64,000 bases of DNA from G963662905 sp965230045 (GCA_965230045.1 OZ245940.1:1116001-1180000); one strand, 5' to 3'. Shown: positions 1 through 11,120, counted from the stretch's first letter. A program made the numbers and translations. Notes: generated by a model not told the origin, from the letters alone.

Positions 1-3000
1 AAGGCTGCTAGCAACCCTCCCAATCTCACCACAAGGAATTGAAATGAAGCAATTAAACAACCGGGCTTACATCTTATCACACTCCCAATCTCACCACAAG
101 GAATTGAAATCAAATAAGGTCTTCGGCATTCTGATCTGTTAAAAATCTCCCAATCTCACCACAAGGAATTGAAATTGGCGCAGTTCCCACAAATAAGGTC
201 TTCGGCATTTTCTCCCAATCTCACCACAAGGAATTGAAATTTAATAGTTACTTCTGGATTATTACTTATAAAATTTCTCCCAATCTCACCACAAGGAATT
301 GAAATATATTTGGAACAACCTGATAAAAAAAATTCCCTGGCCTCCCAATCTCACCACAAGGAATTGAAATCAGTTCCGCTCTTTGACCAGGAACAGCATA
401 AAACGCCTCCCAATCTCACCACAAGGAATTGAAATTAGTGTATTCGCGCCATTTTTTAGTTTCCGTATTCACTCCCAATCTCACCACAAGGAATTGAAAT
501 TTTTGAGCCGTTGTCTTTTATGATAAATTTAACCCGCTCCCAATCTCACCACAAGGAATTGAAATGGAAACACCAGCCGCCCGCCGGGCTTCATCCAGTT
601 TCTCCCAATCTCACCACAAGGAATTGAAATGCGATTTCTTTGTACGATGAAGGTTTCCGCTTTATTCTCCCAATCTCACCACAAGGAATTGAAATGATGA
701 AAATGTCCTTGAACCCTAACGCCAAAGTTGTCTCCCAATCTCACCACAAGGAATTGAAATAAATTGAAGGCAACAAGTAAAATGGTACTCTCCTTGCTCC
801 CAATCTCACCACAAGGAATTGAAATTAGCAGGTACTAATAATGGATTATACATTCAAGCAGCTCCCAATCTCACCACAAGGAATTGAAATTAGAGTGCTG
901 ATACAGGCCGGTAGTTTTACTATCCACTCCCAATCTCACCACAAGGAATTGAAATGAAAAATTCAAGAACTATTTTTGGGGAGAGAACAAACTCCCAATC
1001 TCACCACAAGGAATTGAAATAGCATCAATGCAAATTGGTTCCTATTTGGGCGCGGACTCCCAATCTCACCACAAGGAATTGAAATAATCAGCCCGGTTGC
1101 CTGATTGATGCGCTCCCAATCCTCCCAATCTCACCACAAGGAATTGAAATAACGGTAGCAGTTGAACTTTTTACGCAGGTAGAAAACTCCCAATCTCACC
1201 ACAAGGAATTGAAATTAGGAAACAAGTTGATATTGTTAAGGGGTTTTTACCCTCCCAATCTCACCACAAGGAATTGAAATATCAAAGGTATCTTTATTGG
1301 AGAAAATATGCAGTTTCTCCCAATCTCACCACAAGGAATTGAAATCTTCGTTATTGCTAACAAGCGGTAATAATTCATTTGCTCCCAATCTCACCACAAG
1401 GAATTGAAATCGATTAAAAACATTGGTAAATGTACTTTTGAACAGACTCCCAATCTCACCACAAGGAATTGAAATGGGTACGCACTGCCGAACCAAAGAG
1501 CAGCACGCCACTCCCAATCTCACCACAAGGAATTGAAATTGAACAACTGCATGGAGTAGATGTCGCCGTAATATTCTCCCAATCTCACCACAAGGAATTG
1601 AAATTAGATAAACCGTAGATAAACTTTAGATAAACCTTAACTCCCAATCTCACCACAAGGAATTGAAATTCACAGGTTCTACTTTGAGCATCATTGTTTC
1701 CAATACTCCCAATCTCACCACAAGGAATTGAAATTAACAAGCTGATCCTCGTTCATCATGTAGTTACGGACTCCCAATCTCACCACAAGGAATTGAAATT
1801 ACATCACTTCCGGCAGCAATTACTAAGCGTACCGACTCCCAATCTCACCACAAGGAATTGAAATAAAGATCAACAAACAAAGGATGCTTTATTTTTAGCT
1901 CTCCCAATCTCACCACAAGGAATTGAAATTATATGTGTAGGATTGCAGCCTTAAGCGCAATCTTACTCCCAATCTCACCACAAGGAATTGAAATTTAAAA
2001 AACTGGGCGTAAACTTCCATTCTATTGTACTCCCAATCTCACCACAAGGAATTGAAATTCAATCACCTGGTACACATTATTGTTGTAGAGCATTCTCCCA
2101 ATCTCACCACAAGGAATTGAAATCTAATTTATAGCGATTTACTAAATTCGTGACTACATCTCCCAATCTCACCACAAGGAATTGAAATACCGCTATTTGG
2201 AGCACAAAAAAGAGCAGGGAATCACTCCCAATCTCACCACAAGGAATTGAAATATAGAATTATGTACCACAGCCGCATTATAATTCACGCTCCCAATCTC
2301 ACCACAAGGAATTGAAATCGGTTGAAGGTGGTTCAAGGTCGAGGCTTCCGACATCTCCCAATCTCACCACAAGGAATTGAAATCACATGGTGAAGACTGT
2401 GGTGCAGGGCAGGAAGTCACTCCCAATCTCACCACAAGGAATTGAAATTATATGCTATATCGTCGTCCTGTGCGCGGTATTTTTCTCCCAATCTCACCAC
2501 AAGGAATTGAAATAAACGTTGGCTTTCCTTTAAAAAGTCCGGCTAAAGCTCCCAATCTCACCACAAGGAATTGAAATGGGAATTTGCCGGGTTCAGTTGT
2601 GGACTTTCAGGACTCCCAATCTCACCACAAGGAATTGAAATAAACAACCTAAATTTGTTAAGCTCTTTATATAGTCACTCCCAATCTCACCACAAGGAAT
2701 TGAAATTTCTACTGAGCTGTGTACCCAGCTTACTTTATCTTCCTCCCAATCTCACCACAAGGAATTGAAATTAATAGCCGGGGAGAGCAGTCAGGGGAAA
2801 ACAGCACTCCCAATCTCACCACAAGGAATTGAAATAATGCCTCGCTTCTTTTGCGCCAAACGAGATAGGGTCTCCCAATCTCACCACAAGGAATTGAAAT
2901 CATGAAAGAAAACCGCCCTGCCGCAGAAGAACAACCTCCCAATCTCACCACAAGGAATTGAAATTTGTGCTTAAAAATATCTTTGCGCAGTTCTTTCCAT

Positions 3001-6000
3001 CTCCCAATCTCACCACAAGGAATTGAAATAGGTTGAACATCACCTCGTGAATCAGTACAAGGATGCTCCCAATCTCACCACAAGGAATTGAAATACGAAG
3101 AACCCGTTTCAATACCATACTTTCTGATCACTCCCAATCTCACCACAAGGAATTGAAATTTACCGGCACTGATTTTTCCGGAAGAAATATCATTACTCCC
3201 AATCTCACCACAAGGAATTGAAATATGTAAACATAGTTGATTCATTTGGCAATGTAGAAACTCCCAATCTCACCACAAGGAATTGAAATTATTTCGGGAT
3301 TCTCGCGGTCGTACATTTCAAAATCCTCCCAATCTCACCACAAGGAATTGAAATATCAAAAAAATACCTGCTCACGCGCTCATGCTGCAACTCCCAATCT
3401 CACCACAAGGAATTGAAATATGAATTTCTGTTCTTGTTTTTCGTTTTCGACCATCCTCCCAATCTCACCACAAGGAATTGAAATTTATTTTGAAGCTCTG
3501 TTGTAATAGTGTTTTCTTTGCTCCCAATCTCACCACAAGGAATTGAAATCATACAAATAATGATATTATAAAGATGTATAATAATCTCCCAATCTCACCA
3601 CAAGGAATTGAAATTGCTGAACGGTTGGCATGGGAATCCGCCTGTAAGGACTCCCAATCTCACCACAAGGAATTGAAATAAACGTTGGCTTTCCTTTAAA
3701 AAGCCCGGCTAAAGCTCCCAATCTCACCACAAGGAATTGAAATTTAATAACACAATGCCCAAACGGATTAGAAGTGTACCTCCCAATCTCACCACAAGGA
3801 ATTGAAATCTTCTTCGCCATCCTTAACAAATGCCGGGTGAACTTCTCCCAATCTCACCACAAGGAATTGAAATGCCGTTTGGCTTCATTGTTGGCTCTCT
3901 TAATAGGTCCTCCCAATCTCACCACAAGGAATTGAAATAACAGCAGCAAAGTGGGTGCCGGATCATCTTCCGTACTCCCAATCTCACCACAAGGAATTGA
4001 AATTGGGATGCAGACATCATTAAACGTGTATTGAGAAAACTCCCAATCTCACCACAAGGAATTGAAATCCAAGTCCGAGAGCTTCTCCTGCAAGTCCGCC
4101 TATTCTCCCAATCTCACCACAAGGAATTGAAATTACTATAAAAGGAAGCACCGTTAACATTCCAATTACCTCCCAATCTCACCACAAGGAATTGAAATTA
4201 GGTTTATAAAATTTTCGGCTTCGGTCGTTCCCGGCTCCCAATCTCACCACAAGGAATTGAAATACATTAAGAAAGACGGTTCACTGGTTCCTGAATATTC
4301 TCCCAATCTCACCACAAGGAATTGAAATTTTTTTCTCAATACATTCACCTCCTTTTATTTTTTGCTCCCAATCTCACCACAAGGAATTGAAATACGTAGT
4401 TTTTGAAAAAGCCAATATTTGGAACAATCTCCCAATCTCACCACAAGGAATTGAAATTGGAAACACCATCACGCGCACAGCAAGTTTTTTGCACTCCCAA
4501 TCTCACCACAAGGAATTGAAATATGAAATATCAAAGCCCTTACGGTTCAGGCTCCCACCTCCCAATCTCACCACAAGGAATTGAAATACAGAAGAAATTC
4601 TGCTTGTCCTGGGATGATTCAAACTCCCAATCTCACCACAAGGAATTAAAATACATTAAACCGGCAACGCACAGCATTCATACAAACACTCCCAATCTCA
4701 CCACAAGGAATTGAAATAAAAAATCATTTAAAAAATATTGAATTGCTTAATCACTCCCAATCTCACCACAAGGAATTGAAATATTAATGATTCCATAAAC
4801 ATTCTCACCCACAATCCACTCCCAATCTCACCACAAGGAATTGAAATTTCAAGTTGTTTTGCAACGTAATCACGCATATCATACTCCCAATCTCACCACA
4901 AGGAATTGAAATATGAAATTGAATTTTGCGGCAACCTGGTAGGATGGACTCCCAATCTCACCACAAGGAATTGAAATACGAGGACCTACATACAAACCCC
5001 CATATTTGCTTTTCTCCCAATCTCACCACAAGGAATTGAAATATCGTTAATTAAGTCAGTGCGCTATTTAAGTTTTTTCTCCCAATCTCACCACAAGGAA
5101 TTGAAATCTTATTTACAAAATACTCTGCAAAGTAGTAATTATCCTCCCAATCTCACCACAAGGAATTGAAATGGTAGTCAAAGATGACCGGACAATTGTA
5201 GAAGTAGACTCCCAATCTCACCACAAGGAATTGAAATGTAATCAACCCATTCTTTGGCTTCTTTAAGTGTATCCTCCCAATCTCACCACAAGGAATTGAA
5301 ATTATGCATCCTGAGTTGGTGATGCAGGTTTGGTGTAACTCCCAATCTCACCACAAGGAATTGAAATAGCAACGTCAACTGCTATTGCTGCTACTATTAT
5401 ATACTCCCAATCTCACCACAAGGAATTGAAATCCAAAGCCCACCGCAGCATGAACGCATCGGGCTTTGGATTCACGAGCACGCCAAAATATTGGCGCTGA
5501 GTGCGAGTAAATGGAAGTTACGACAAACGCAGTAAATCAGTCATTCCTCCCAATCTCACCACAAGGAATTGAAATCCAAAGCCCACCGCAGCATGAGCGC
5601 ATCGGGCTTTGGATTCACGAGCACGCCAAAATATTGGCGCTGAGTGCGAGTAAATGGAAGTTACGACAAACGCAGTAAATCAGTCATTTCTCCCAATCTC
5701 ACCACAAGGAATTGAAATCCAAAGCCCACCGCAGCATGAACGCATCGGGCTTTGGATTCACGAGCACGCCAAAATATTGGCGCTGAGTGCGAGTAAATGG
5801 AAGTTACGACAAACGCAGTAAATCAGTCATTTCTCCCAATCTCACCACAAGGAATTGAAATCCAAAGCCCACCGCAGCATGAACGCATCGGGCTTTGGAT
5901 TCACGAGCACGCCAAAATATTGGCACTGAGTGCGAGTAAATGGAAGTTACGACAAACGCAGTAAATCAGTCATTTCTCCCAATCTCACCACAAGGAATTG

Positions 6001-7720
6001 AAATCCAAAGCCCACCGCAGCATGAACGCATCGGGCTTTGGATTCACGAGCACGCCAAAATATTGGCGCTGCGTGCGAGTAAATGGAAGTTACGACAAAC
6101 GCAGTAAATCAGTCATTTCTCCCAATCTCACCACAAGGAATTGAAATCCAAAGCCCACCGCAGCATGAACGCATCGGGCTTTGGATTCACGAGCACGCCA
6201 AAATATTGGCGCTGCGTGCGAGTAAATGGAAGTTACGACAAACGCAGTAAATCAGTCATTTCTCCCAATCTCACCACAAGGAATTGAAATCCAAAGCCCA
6301 CCGCAGCATGAACGCATCGGGCTTTGGATTCACGAGCACGCCAAAATATTGGCACTGAGTGCGAGTAAATGGAAGTTACGACAAACGCAGTAAATCAGTC
6401 ATTTCTCCCAATCTCACCACAAGGAATTGAAATCCAAAGCCCACCGCAGCATGAGCGCATCGGGCTTTGGATTCACGAGCACGCCAAAATATTGGCGCTG
6501 CGTGCGAGTAAATGGAAGTTACGACAAACGCAGTAAATCAGTCATTTCTCCCAATCTCACCACAAGGAATTGAAATCCAAAGCCCACCGCAGCATGAGCG
6601 CATCGGGCTTTGGATTCACGAGCACGCCAAAATATTGGCGCTGCGTGCGAGTAAATGGAAGTTACGACAAACGCAGTAAATCAGTCATTTCTCCCAATCT
6701 CACCACAAGGAATTGAAATCCAAAGCCCACCGCAGCATGAACGCATCGGGCTTTGGATTCACGAGCACGCCAAAATATTGGCGCTGCGTGCGAGTAAATG
6801 GAAGTTACGACAAACGCAGTAAATCAGTCATTTCTCCCAATCTCACCACAAGGAATTGAAATCCAAAGCCCACCGCAGCATGAGCGCATCGGGCTTTGGA
6901 TTCACGAGCACGCCAAAATATTGGCGCTGAGTGCGAGTAAATGGAAGTTACGACAAACGCAGTAAATCAGTCATTCCTCCCAATCTCACCACAAGGAATT
7001 GAAATCCAAAGCCCACCGCAGCATGAGCGCATCGTGCTTTGGATTCACGAGCACGCCAAAATATTGGCGCTGAGTGCGAGTAAATGGAAGTTACGACAAA
7101 CGCAGTAAATCAGTCATTTCTCCCAATCTCACCACAAGGAATTGAAATCCAAAGCCCACCGCAGCATGAGCGCATCGTGCTTTGGATTCACGAGCACGCC
7201 AAAATATTGGCGCTGCGTGCGAGTAAATGGAAGTTACGACAAACGCAGTAAATCAGTCATTTCTCCCAATCTCACCACAAGGAATTGAAATCCAAAGCCC
7301 ACCGCAGCATGAGCGCATCGTGCTTTGGATTCACGAGCACGCCAAAATATTGGCGCTGAGTGCGAGTAAATGGAAGTTACGACAAACGCAGTAAATCAGT
7401 CATTCCTCCCAATCTCACCACAAGGAATTGAAATCCAAAGCCCACCGCAGCATGAGCGCATCGGGCTTTGGATTCACGAGCACGCCAAAATATTGGCGCT
7501 GAGTGCGAGTAAATGGAAGTTACGACAAACGCAGTAAATCAGTCATTCCTCCCAATCTCACCACAAGGAATTGAAATCCAAAGCCCACCGCAGAATGAAC
7601 GCATCGTGCTTTGGATTCACGAGCACGCCAAAATATTGGCGCTGAGTGCGAGTAAATGGAAGTTACGACAAACGCAGTAAATCAGTCATTTCTCCCAATC
7701 TCACCACAAGGAATTGAAAT
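1..7720 (+). CRISPR. Very long CRISPR array, 100 repeats, leader end outside the window
   Basis: A 29-bp repeat (begins CTCCCAATCTCACC, ends AAGGAATTGAAAT) first occurs at 17-45 and last at 7692-7720. I counted 100 copies. The first 84 (17 to 5404) enclose 83 spacers of about 34-36 bp; the last 17 enclose 16 identical-length 114-bp intervals (separate entry). Positions 1-16 are the end of another spacer, so the array continues to the left. The ATTGAAAT 3' end resembles the 8-nt 5' tag of crRNAs in type I-B/III systems, so transcription is inferred to run left to right with the leader upstream. Nearly all repeats look identical; the copy at 4624-4652 has G to A (GAATTAAAAT). No cas gene lies in the window, so the subtype cannot be set. 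Confidence 0.98.
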
Positions 7721-7800
7721 CCAAAGCCCACCGCAGCATGAACGCATCGTGCTTTGGATTCACGAGCACGCCAAAATATTGGCACTGAGTGCGAGTAAAT
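5404..7800 (+). repeat. 143-bp tandem units: CRISPR repeat plus 114-nt structured interval, 16 full copies and one truncated
   Basis: Repeats start at 5404, 5547, 5690 and so on to 7692, always 143 bp apart. Each is followed by the same 114-nt sequence. It opens with an inverted repeat CCAAAGCCC/GGGCTTTGG, then has a second hairpin CGCCAA-AATA-TTGGCG flanked by GCAC/GTGC. Copies differ at five recurrent sites (catgAacg/catgGgcg, catcGggc/catcGtgc, ggcGctg/ggcActg, ctgAgtg/ctgCgtg, last base T/C) in shuffled combinations. The last copy keeps 80 nt (7721-7800) and then runs into unrelated sequence. The interval is about three times a normal spacer, so this is amplification of one repeat-spacer or repeat-trailer unit, not ordinary acquisition. 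Confidence 0.95.
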
Positions 7801-8180
7801 ATGCGCATGCAAAAATATGGAGTGATGACAACATCAATCACACCATGTGAAATTAAAATGCTATAGCCCAAAATCAATAAAACCCAAATTGCAATAATAT
7901 TGCTGTTAAAAATTAGTACATTAATGCATCTGTAATCCGCGCATCACAAATTGAAGCTGTTCTTTTTGGATGAGCAAAACAGTAATCTTACAAGATTATT
8001 CATACAAATATTCCCTTTATCTTTGATGAAGGCCTTGTGCTGCGCACTTCCGGGGCAAGCATAAGCGCTTAATTCACATTTTCATCCCTTGCCCCGTTCA
8101 CCAATAAAGCCTAAATTTGTTGGCAGTTACTGTTGACATGTCATTTGAGCATTTCATTGGTTTTTTTTAATCCATCACCC
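7801..8180. other. Gap between CRISPR array and binding-protein gene
   Basis: No coding region seen. It holds two matches to the Bacteroidota -7 motif TAnnTTTG (TATCTTTG at 8018-8025, TAAATTTG at 8112-8119), either of which could drive the gene starting at 8181, and an inverted repeat GGGGCAAG (8052-8059)/CTTGCCCC (8088-8095) between them. Nothing resembling a degenerate CRISPR repeat follows the last full one. Confidence 0.6.
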
Positions 8181-9176
8181 ATGAGCAGAAAGTATTTGAT
8201 TTTGATTTTTTTGTCCTTTTGGCTTTCGGGCAATATCAGCGCGCAGAAAAAACTGACTTTTTCTACCCACTGGCTGCCGCAGGCGCAGTTTGCCGGTTAT
8301 TATATGGCGCAGAAAATGGGCTTTTATAAAGATGCCGGCCTCAATGTGGATATCATCCATCCACCGGCAACGGTCAATGCGGTCGAGTATCTGCAAAGCG
8401 GCAAAGCCGATATTGTGAGCCTTTTTTTAATTACGGCTATGGAGAAGCGTTTAGAAGGCCTTGATATTGTGAATATTGCGCAGATGTCGGAGCATTCGGC
8501 CATTATGTTTGTGGCAAAAAAGGGAAAAGGCATCGAAACCCTTGATGATCTCGATGGAACGAAGATCGGTATTTGGAAAAGTGGTTTTGAGGAGGTGCCC
8601 AATGCGCTTGTTCAAACCCATGGCTTTGATGTGGAGTGGGTGCCCATTATGTCGTCGGTCAATCTTTTTTTAATGGATGGCATTGATTTGATGACGGTTA
8701 TGTGGTATAATGAATATGATCAGATTTACCTGAGTGGCATCAACCACGATGAAATGAAGGCCTTTTATTTGTCGGAATACGATTTTGATGTGCCCGAAGA
8801 TGGTTTGTATGTAATGGAGGAAACTTTTACTGCGCGTCGGCAGGAGCTGAAAGCCTTTGTAGAAGCCAGCATCCGCGGATGGCAATATGCAGCCCAGCAT
8901 AAGGCCGAGGCTTTGGATGAGGTTTTGCGCCTGATGTTTGAAGCCAAAATTGAAGCCAATAAAGCCCATCAAAGCTGGATGCTCGACCGTATTCTGGAGG
9001 TTCAGGCATTTGATGCCCATATGCCCAAAGATGCGGTTTTGTCAGAGGAAGATTTTGATAAAGCGCTGGAAGTGCTTGAATTTGCCCCGGACAGGGTGCC
9101 GCATACAAGCCTGAAATACGAAGATTTTGCGCGTCCTCTTGTTCAGGAACCTCAAAAACCGGAGCGCCATGATTAA
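8181..9176 (+). CDS. Periplasmic substrate-binding protein, NMT1/THI5-like
   Basis: Predicted 331-residue exported solute-binding protein. An N-terminal signal peptide (hydrophobic segment ending about NISAQ) is followed by the fold start typical of NMT1/THI5/SsuA proteins (THWLPQAQFAGYYMA, then GFYKDAGLNVDI and a PATVNAVEYLQSGKADI segment). Members bind thiamine-pyrimidine precursors or sulfonates/nitrate analogues for ABC importers; the ligand here is unknown. The ATG at 8181 is preferred to an upstream one at 8133 because it starts directly at the signal peptide. No ABC permease or ATPase gene is next to it. Its stop overlaps the start of a membrane phosphatase by 8 nt, so the two are probably co-translated, and the protein may serve as a sensor rather than (or as well as) a transporter component. 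Confidence 0.85.
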   Translation: MSRKYLILIFLSFWLSGNISAQKKLTFSTHWLPQAQFAGYYMAQKMGFYKDAGLNVDIIHPPATVNAVEYLQSGKADIVSLFLITAMEKRLEGLDIVNIAQMSEHSAIMFVAKKGKGIETLDDLDGTKIGIWKSGFEEVPNALVQTHGFDVEWVPIMSSVNLFLMDGIDLMTVMWYNEYDQIYLSGINHDEMKAFYLSEYDFDVPEDGLYVMEETFTARRQELKAFVEASIRGWQYAAQHKAEALDEVLRLMFEAKIEANKAHQSWMLDRILEVQAFDAHMPKDAVLSEEDFDKALEVLEFAPDRVPHTSLKYEDFARPLVQEPQKPERHD

Positions 9177-11100
9177 CAAAAACAGTCTTTCCTTTCGCAT
9201 TGCTTTGCGCGTTTTATACATCACGCTCAGCCTTTTTGTCCTCACTTTTGTAACTTATTATTTTTTCTCCCGCGAAATTATCTCGGCTGCTGCCGAAGAC
9301 AATGCGCGCAAGATGGCCGGGAATATTGAGGGGCGCATTGCCGCTAAATTATTACCTATGCAGGAAATTCCCGAAATGCTGGCTTCCTGTCTGGAGATGG
9401 GCTTGATCCCTGCCGATTCCATTATGGATTTGCTGGAGCGGACTTTGGTTTATAATCCCGATGTTTTTGGCGTTTGTGTAGCTTTTGAGCCCGCTGCTGT
9501 TGCAGGAAAAGGGAAATATTTTATGCCTTTTGTGCATCGTTCGGGCGATACCCTGGTGCGCACTTACCTCGGCGGACCGGATTACGAATATCACCTTATG
9601 GACTGGTATCAGGTGCCGGTGCTTACAGGAAAGCCTTATTGGTCGGAGCCGTATTATGATTTGGGCGGCGGCAATAAGTTGATGTCGTCTTATTCCGTGC
9701 CTTTCTTCCGCACAAATGGCACCGACAGTATTTGTGCCGGCGTGGCGGTGGTGGATATTGACCTCGACTGGCTTGCCGGTCTGGTACATGAAACACGTAT
9801 TTTCGAGTCGGGTTATGCAATGGTTCTTTCGCGCAATGGTATGGCTTTGGCGCATCCCAATCCGGATGTGGTCATGAACGAAAGCATTTATTCTTATGCA
9901 GTAAACCATAATGTGCCTTTGTTGCGTGATATTGGTCGTGAGCTGCGGCAGGGGAAAAGCGGTTTTCGCCCCTATAACCTCAAAAATCGCCCCGATAGCT
10001 GGATATTTTATACGGTTTTGCCTACCGGGATGCTCTCCATGGCTGTAGTTTATCCTGATAATGAAATGTTTGCCGAGCTGCATGATATGACCAGGCTGTT
10101 GATTGCTGTTATTGTCCTAGGCTTGATATTCCTGACGGTTCTGACCCTCCGCTCCATCAGGCAACTGGGGCGTCCGCTGGTGGCCATAGCCCATTCGGCT
10201 CATGAAATTGCCGGGGGGAATTTTAAAGCGGAACTGCCCGAACTGAAACGTAAAGATGAACTGATGCAGCTGCGCGATGCCATGGCCTATATGCAGGATC
10301 AGCTATCGGAATATATTTCTAACCTGACGCAAACCACCGCGGCCAAAGAAAAGATTGAAAGCGAGCTGCGCATTGCCCGCGATATCCAAATGTCCATGAT
10401 CCCGCAAAGCTTCCCGCCTTTTCCCGATTTGCCACAAATTGATCTTTACGCAGAGTTGAAATCGGCCAAAGAAGTGGGTGGCGATATGTACGATTTTTTC
10501 CTGATTGATGATCGCCGTTTTTGCTTTGCCATTGGCGATGTTTCGGGCAAAGGCGTTCCGGCATCGCTCTTTATGGCTGTAACGCGTACTTTGCTCCGTT
10601 CCATCGCTGATAAGCATAAAAACCCCTCAGGCATTGTGAAATCGTTGAATAAATCCCTGAGTGCCAATAATGATTCGTGTATGTTTGTGACTTTCTTCCT
10701 CGGCATACTCGATTTGGATACAGGCGAAATTACCTATACCAACGCTGGACATAATCCCCCGGTACTCATCCGCAGCAAAGCAGTGCCTGAAATACTGCAC
10801 GACCGCCCATCATTGCCTGTTGGATTGGACGAAGACTTTGATTATCCTGAATTTTCAATGAAATTCAATCAGGGCGACAAGCTTTTTGTTTATACCGATG
10901 GCGTAAGCGAAGCAGAAAACAAGCAACATCAACTATTTGGCGAAGAGGCAATTATGGCGGAGCTGAGCAAAAATTCTACTGTAGGGCCAAGGGCGTTGAT
11001 AAAAGGAGTGGATAAAGCTTTGGCCAGTCATGTGCAGGATTTTACGCAATCGGATGATATTACCATGATGGTTGTTGCCTGGTGTGAAAAGAAGGCTTAA
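9169..11100 (+). CDS. Membrane sensor phosphatase: dCache-type sensor, HAMP, PP2C/SpoIIE domain
   Basis: 643 residues. Visible order: transmembrane helix near residues 10-32, a large extracytoplasmic region (about 35-310) resembling a dCache sensor (contains YLGGPDYEYHLMDWYQVP and AVVDIDLDWLAGLV), a second helix (about 318-338), a HAMP-like linker, and a C-terminal PP2C/SpoIIE domain (GGDMYDFF, GDVSGKGVPASLFMA, NAGHNPP, YTDGVSEAEN, DDITMMVV). The metal-binding Asp/Gly positions of the PP2C fold appear intact. RsbU-type phosphatases dephosphorylate an anti-sigma antagonist; no partner of that kind is nearby. The ATG at 9169 lies inside the end of the preceding binding-protein gene (ATGATTAA overlap), which favours it over an in-frame ATG at 9127. 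Confidence 0.9.
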   Translation: MINKNSLSFRIALRVLYITLSLFVLTFVTYYFFSREIISAAAEDNARKMAGNIEGRIAAKLLPMQEIPEMLASCLEMGLIPADSIMDLLERTLVYNPDVFGVCVAFEPAAVAGKGKYFMPFVHRSGDTLVRTYLGGPDYEYHLMDWYQVPVLTGKPYWSEPYYDLGGGNKLMSSYSVPFFRTNGTDSICAGVAVVDIDLDWLAGLVHETRIFESGYAMVLSRNGMALAHPNPDVVMNESIYSYAVNHNVPLLRDIGRELRQGKSGFRPYNLKNRPDSWIFYTVLPTGMLSMAVVYPDNEMFAELHDMTRLLIAVIVLGLIFLTVLTLRSIRQLGRPLVAIAHSAHEIAGGNFKAELPELKRKDELMQLRDAMAYMQDQLSEYISNLTQTTAAKEKIESELRIARDIQMSMIPQSFPPFPDLPQIDLYAELKSAKEVGGDMYDFFLIDDRRFCFAIGDVSGKGVPASLFMAVTRTLLRSIADKHKNPSGIVKSLNKSLSANNDSCMFVTFFLGILDLDTGEITYTNAGHNPPVLIRSKAVPEILHDRPSLPVGLDEDFDYPEFSMKFNQGDKLFVYTDGVSEAENKQHQLFGEEAIMAELSKNSTVGPRALIKGVDKALASHVQDFTQSDDITMMVVAWCEKKA

Positions 11101-11120
11101 AAGTTTGGATATTATTTCTG

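Noticed and set aside
1326..4714. Open frames of 60-90 residues within the CRISPR array with repeated motifs such as ISIPCGEIG or LPISPQGIEI
   Set aside because: They are translations of the 29-bp repeat and its spacers; no start signal or protein-like composition.
5433..5546. 114-nt unit as an integron attC site or riboswitch
   Set aside because: Although hairpin-rich, it lacks attC R'/R'' core sites and matches no riboswitch consensus I know.
7656..7850. Open frame of 64 codons at the array end
   Set aside because: It reads through the amplified unit and the repeat; the protein-like look is due to the shared repeat sequence.
8133..8180. Longer N-terminus for the binding protein
   Set aside because: The extension precedes a clean signal peptide beginning at 8181.
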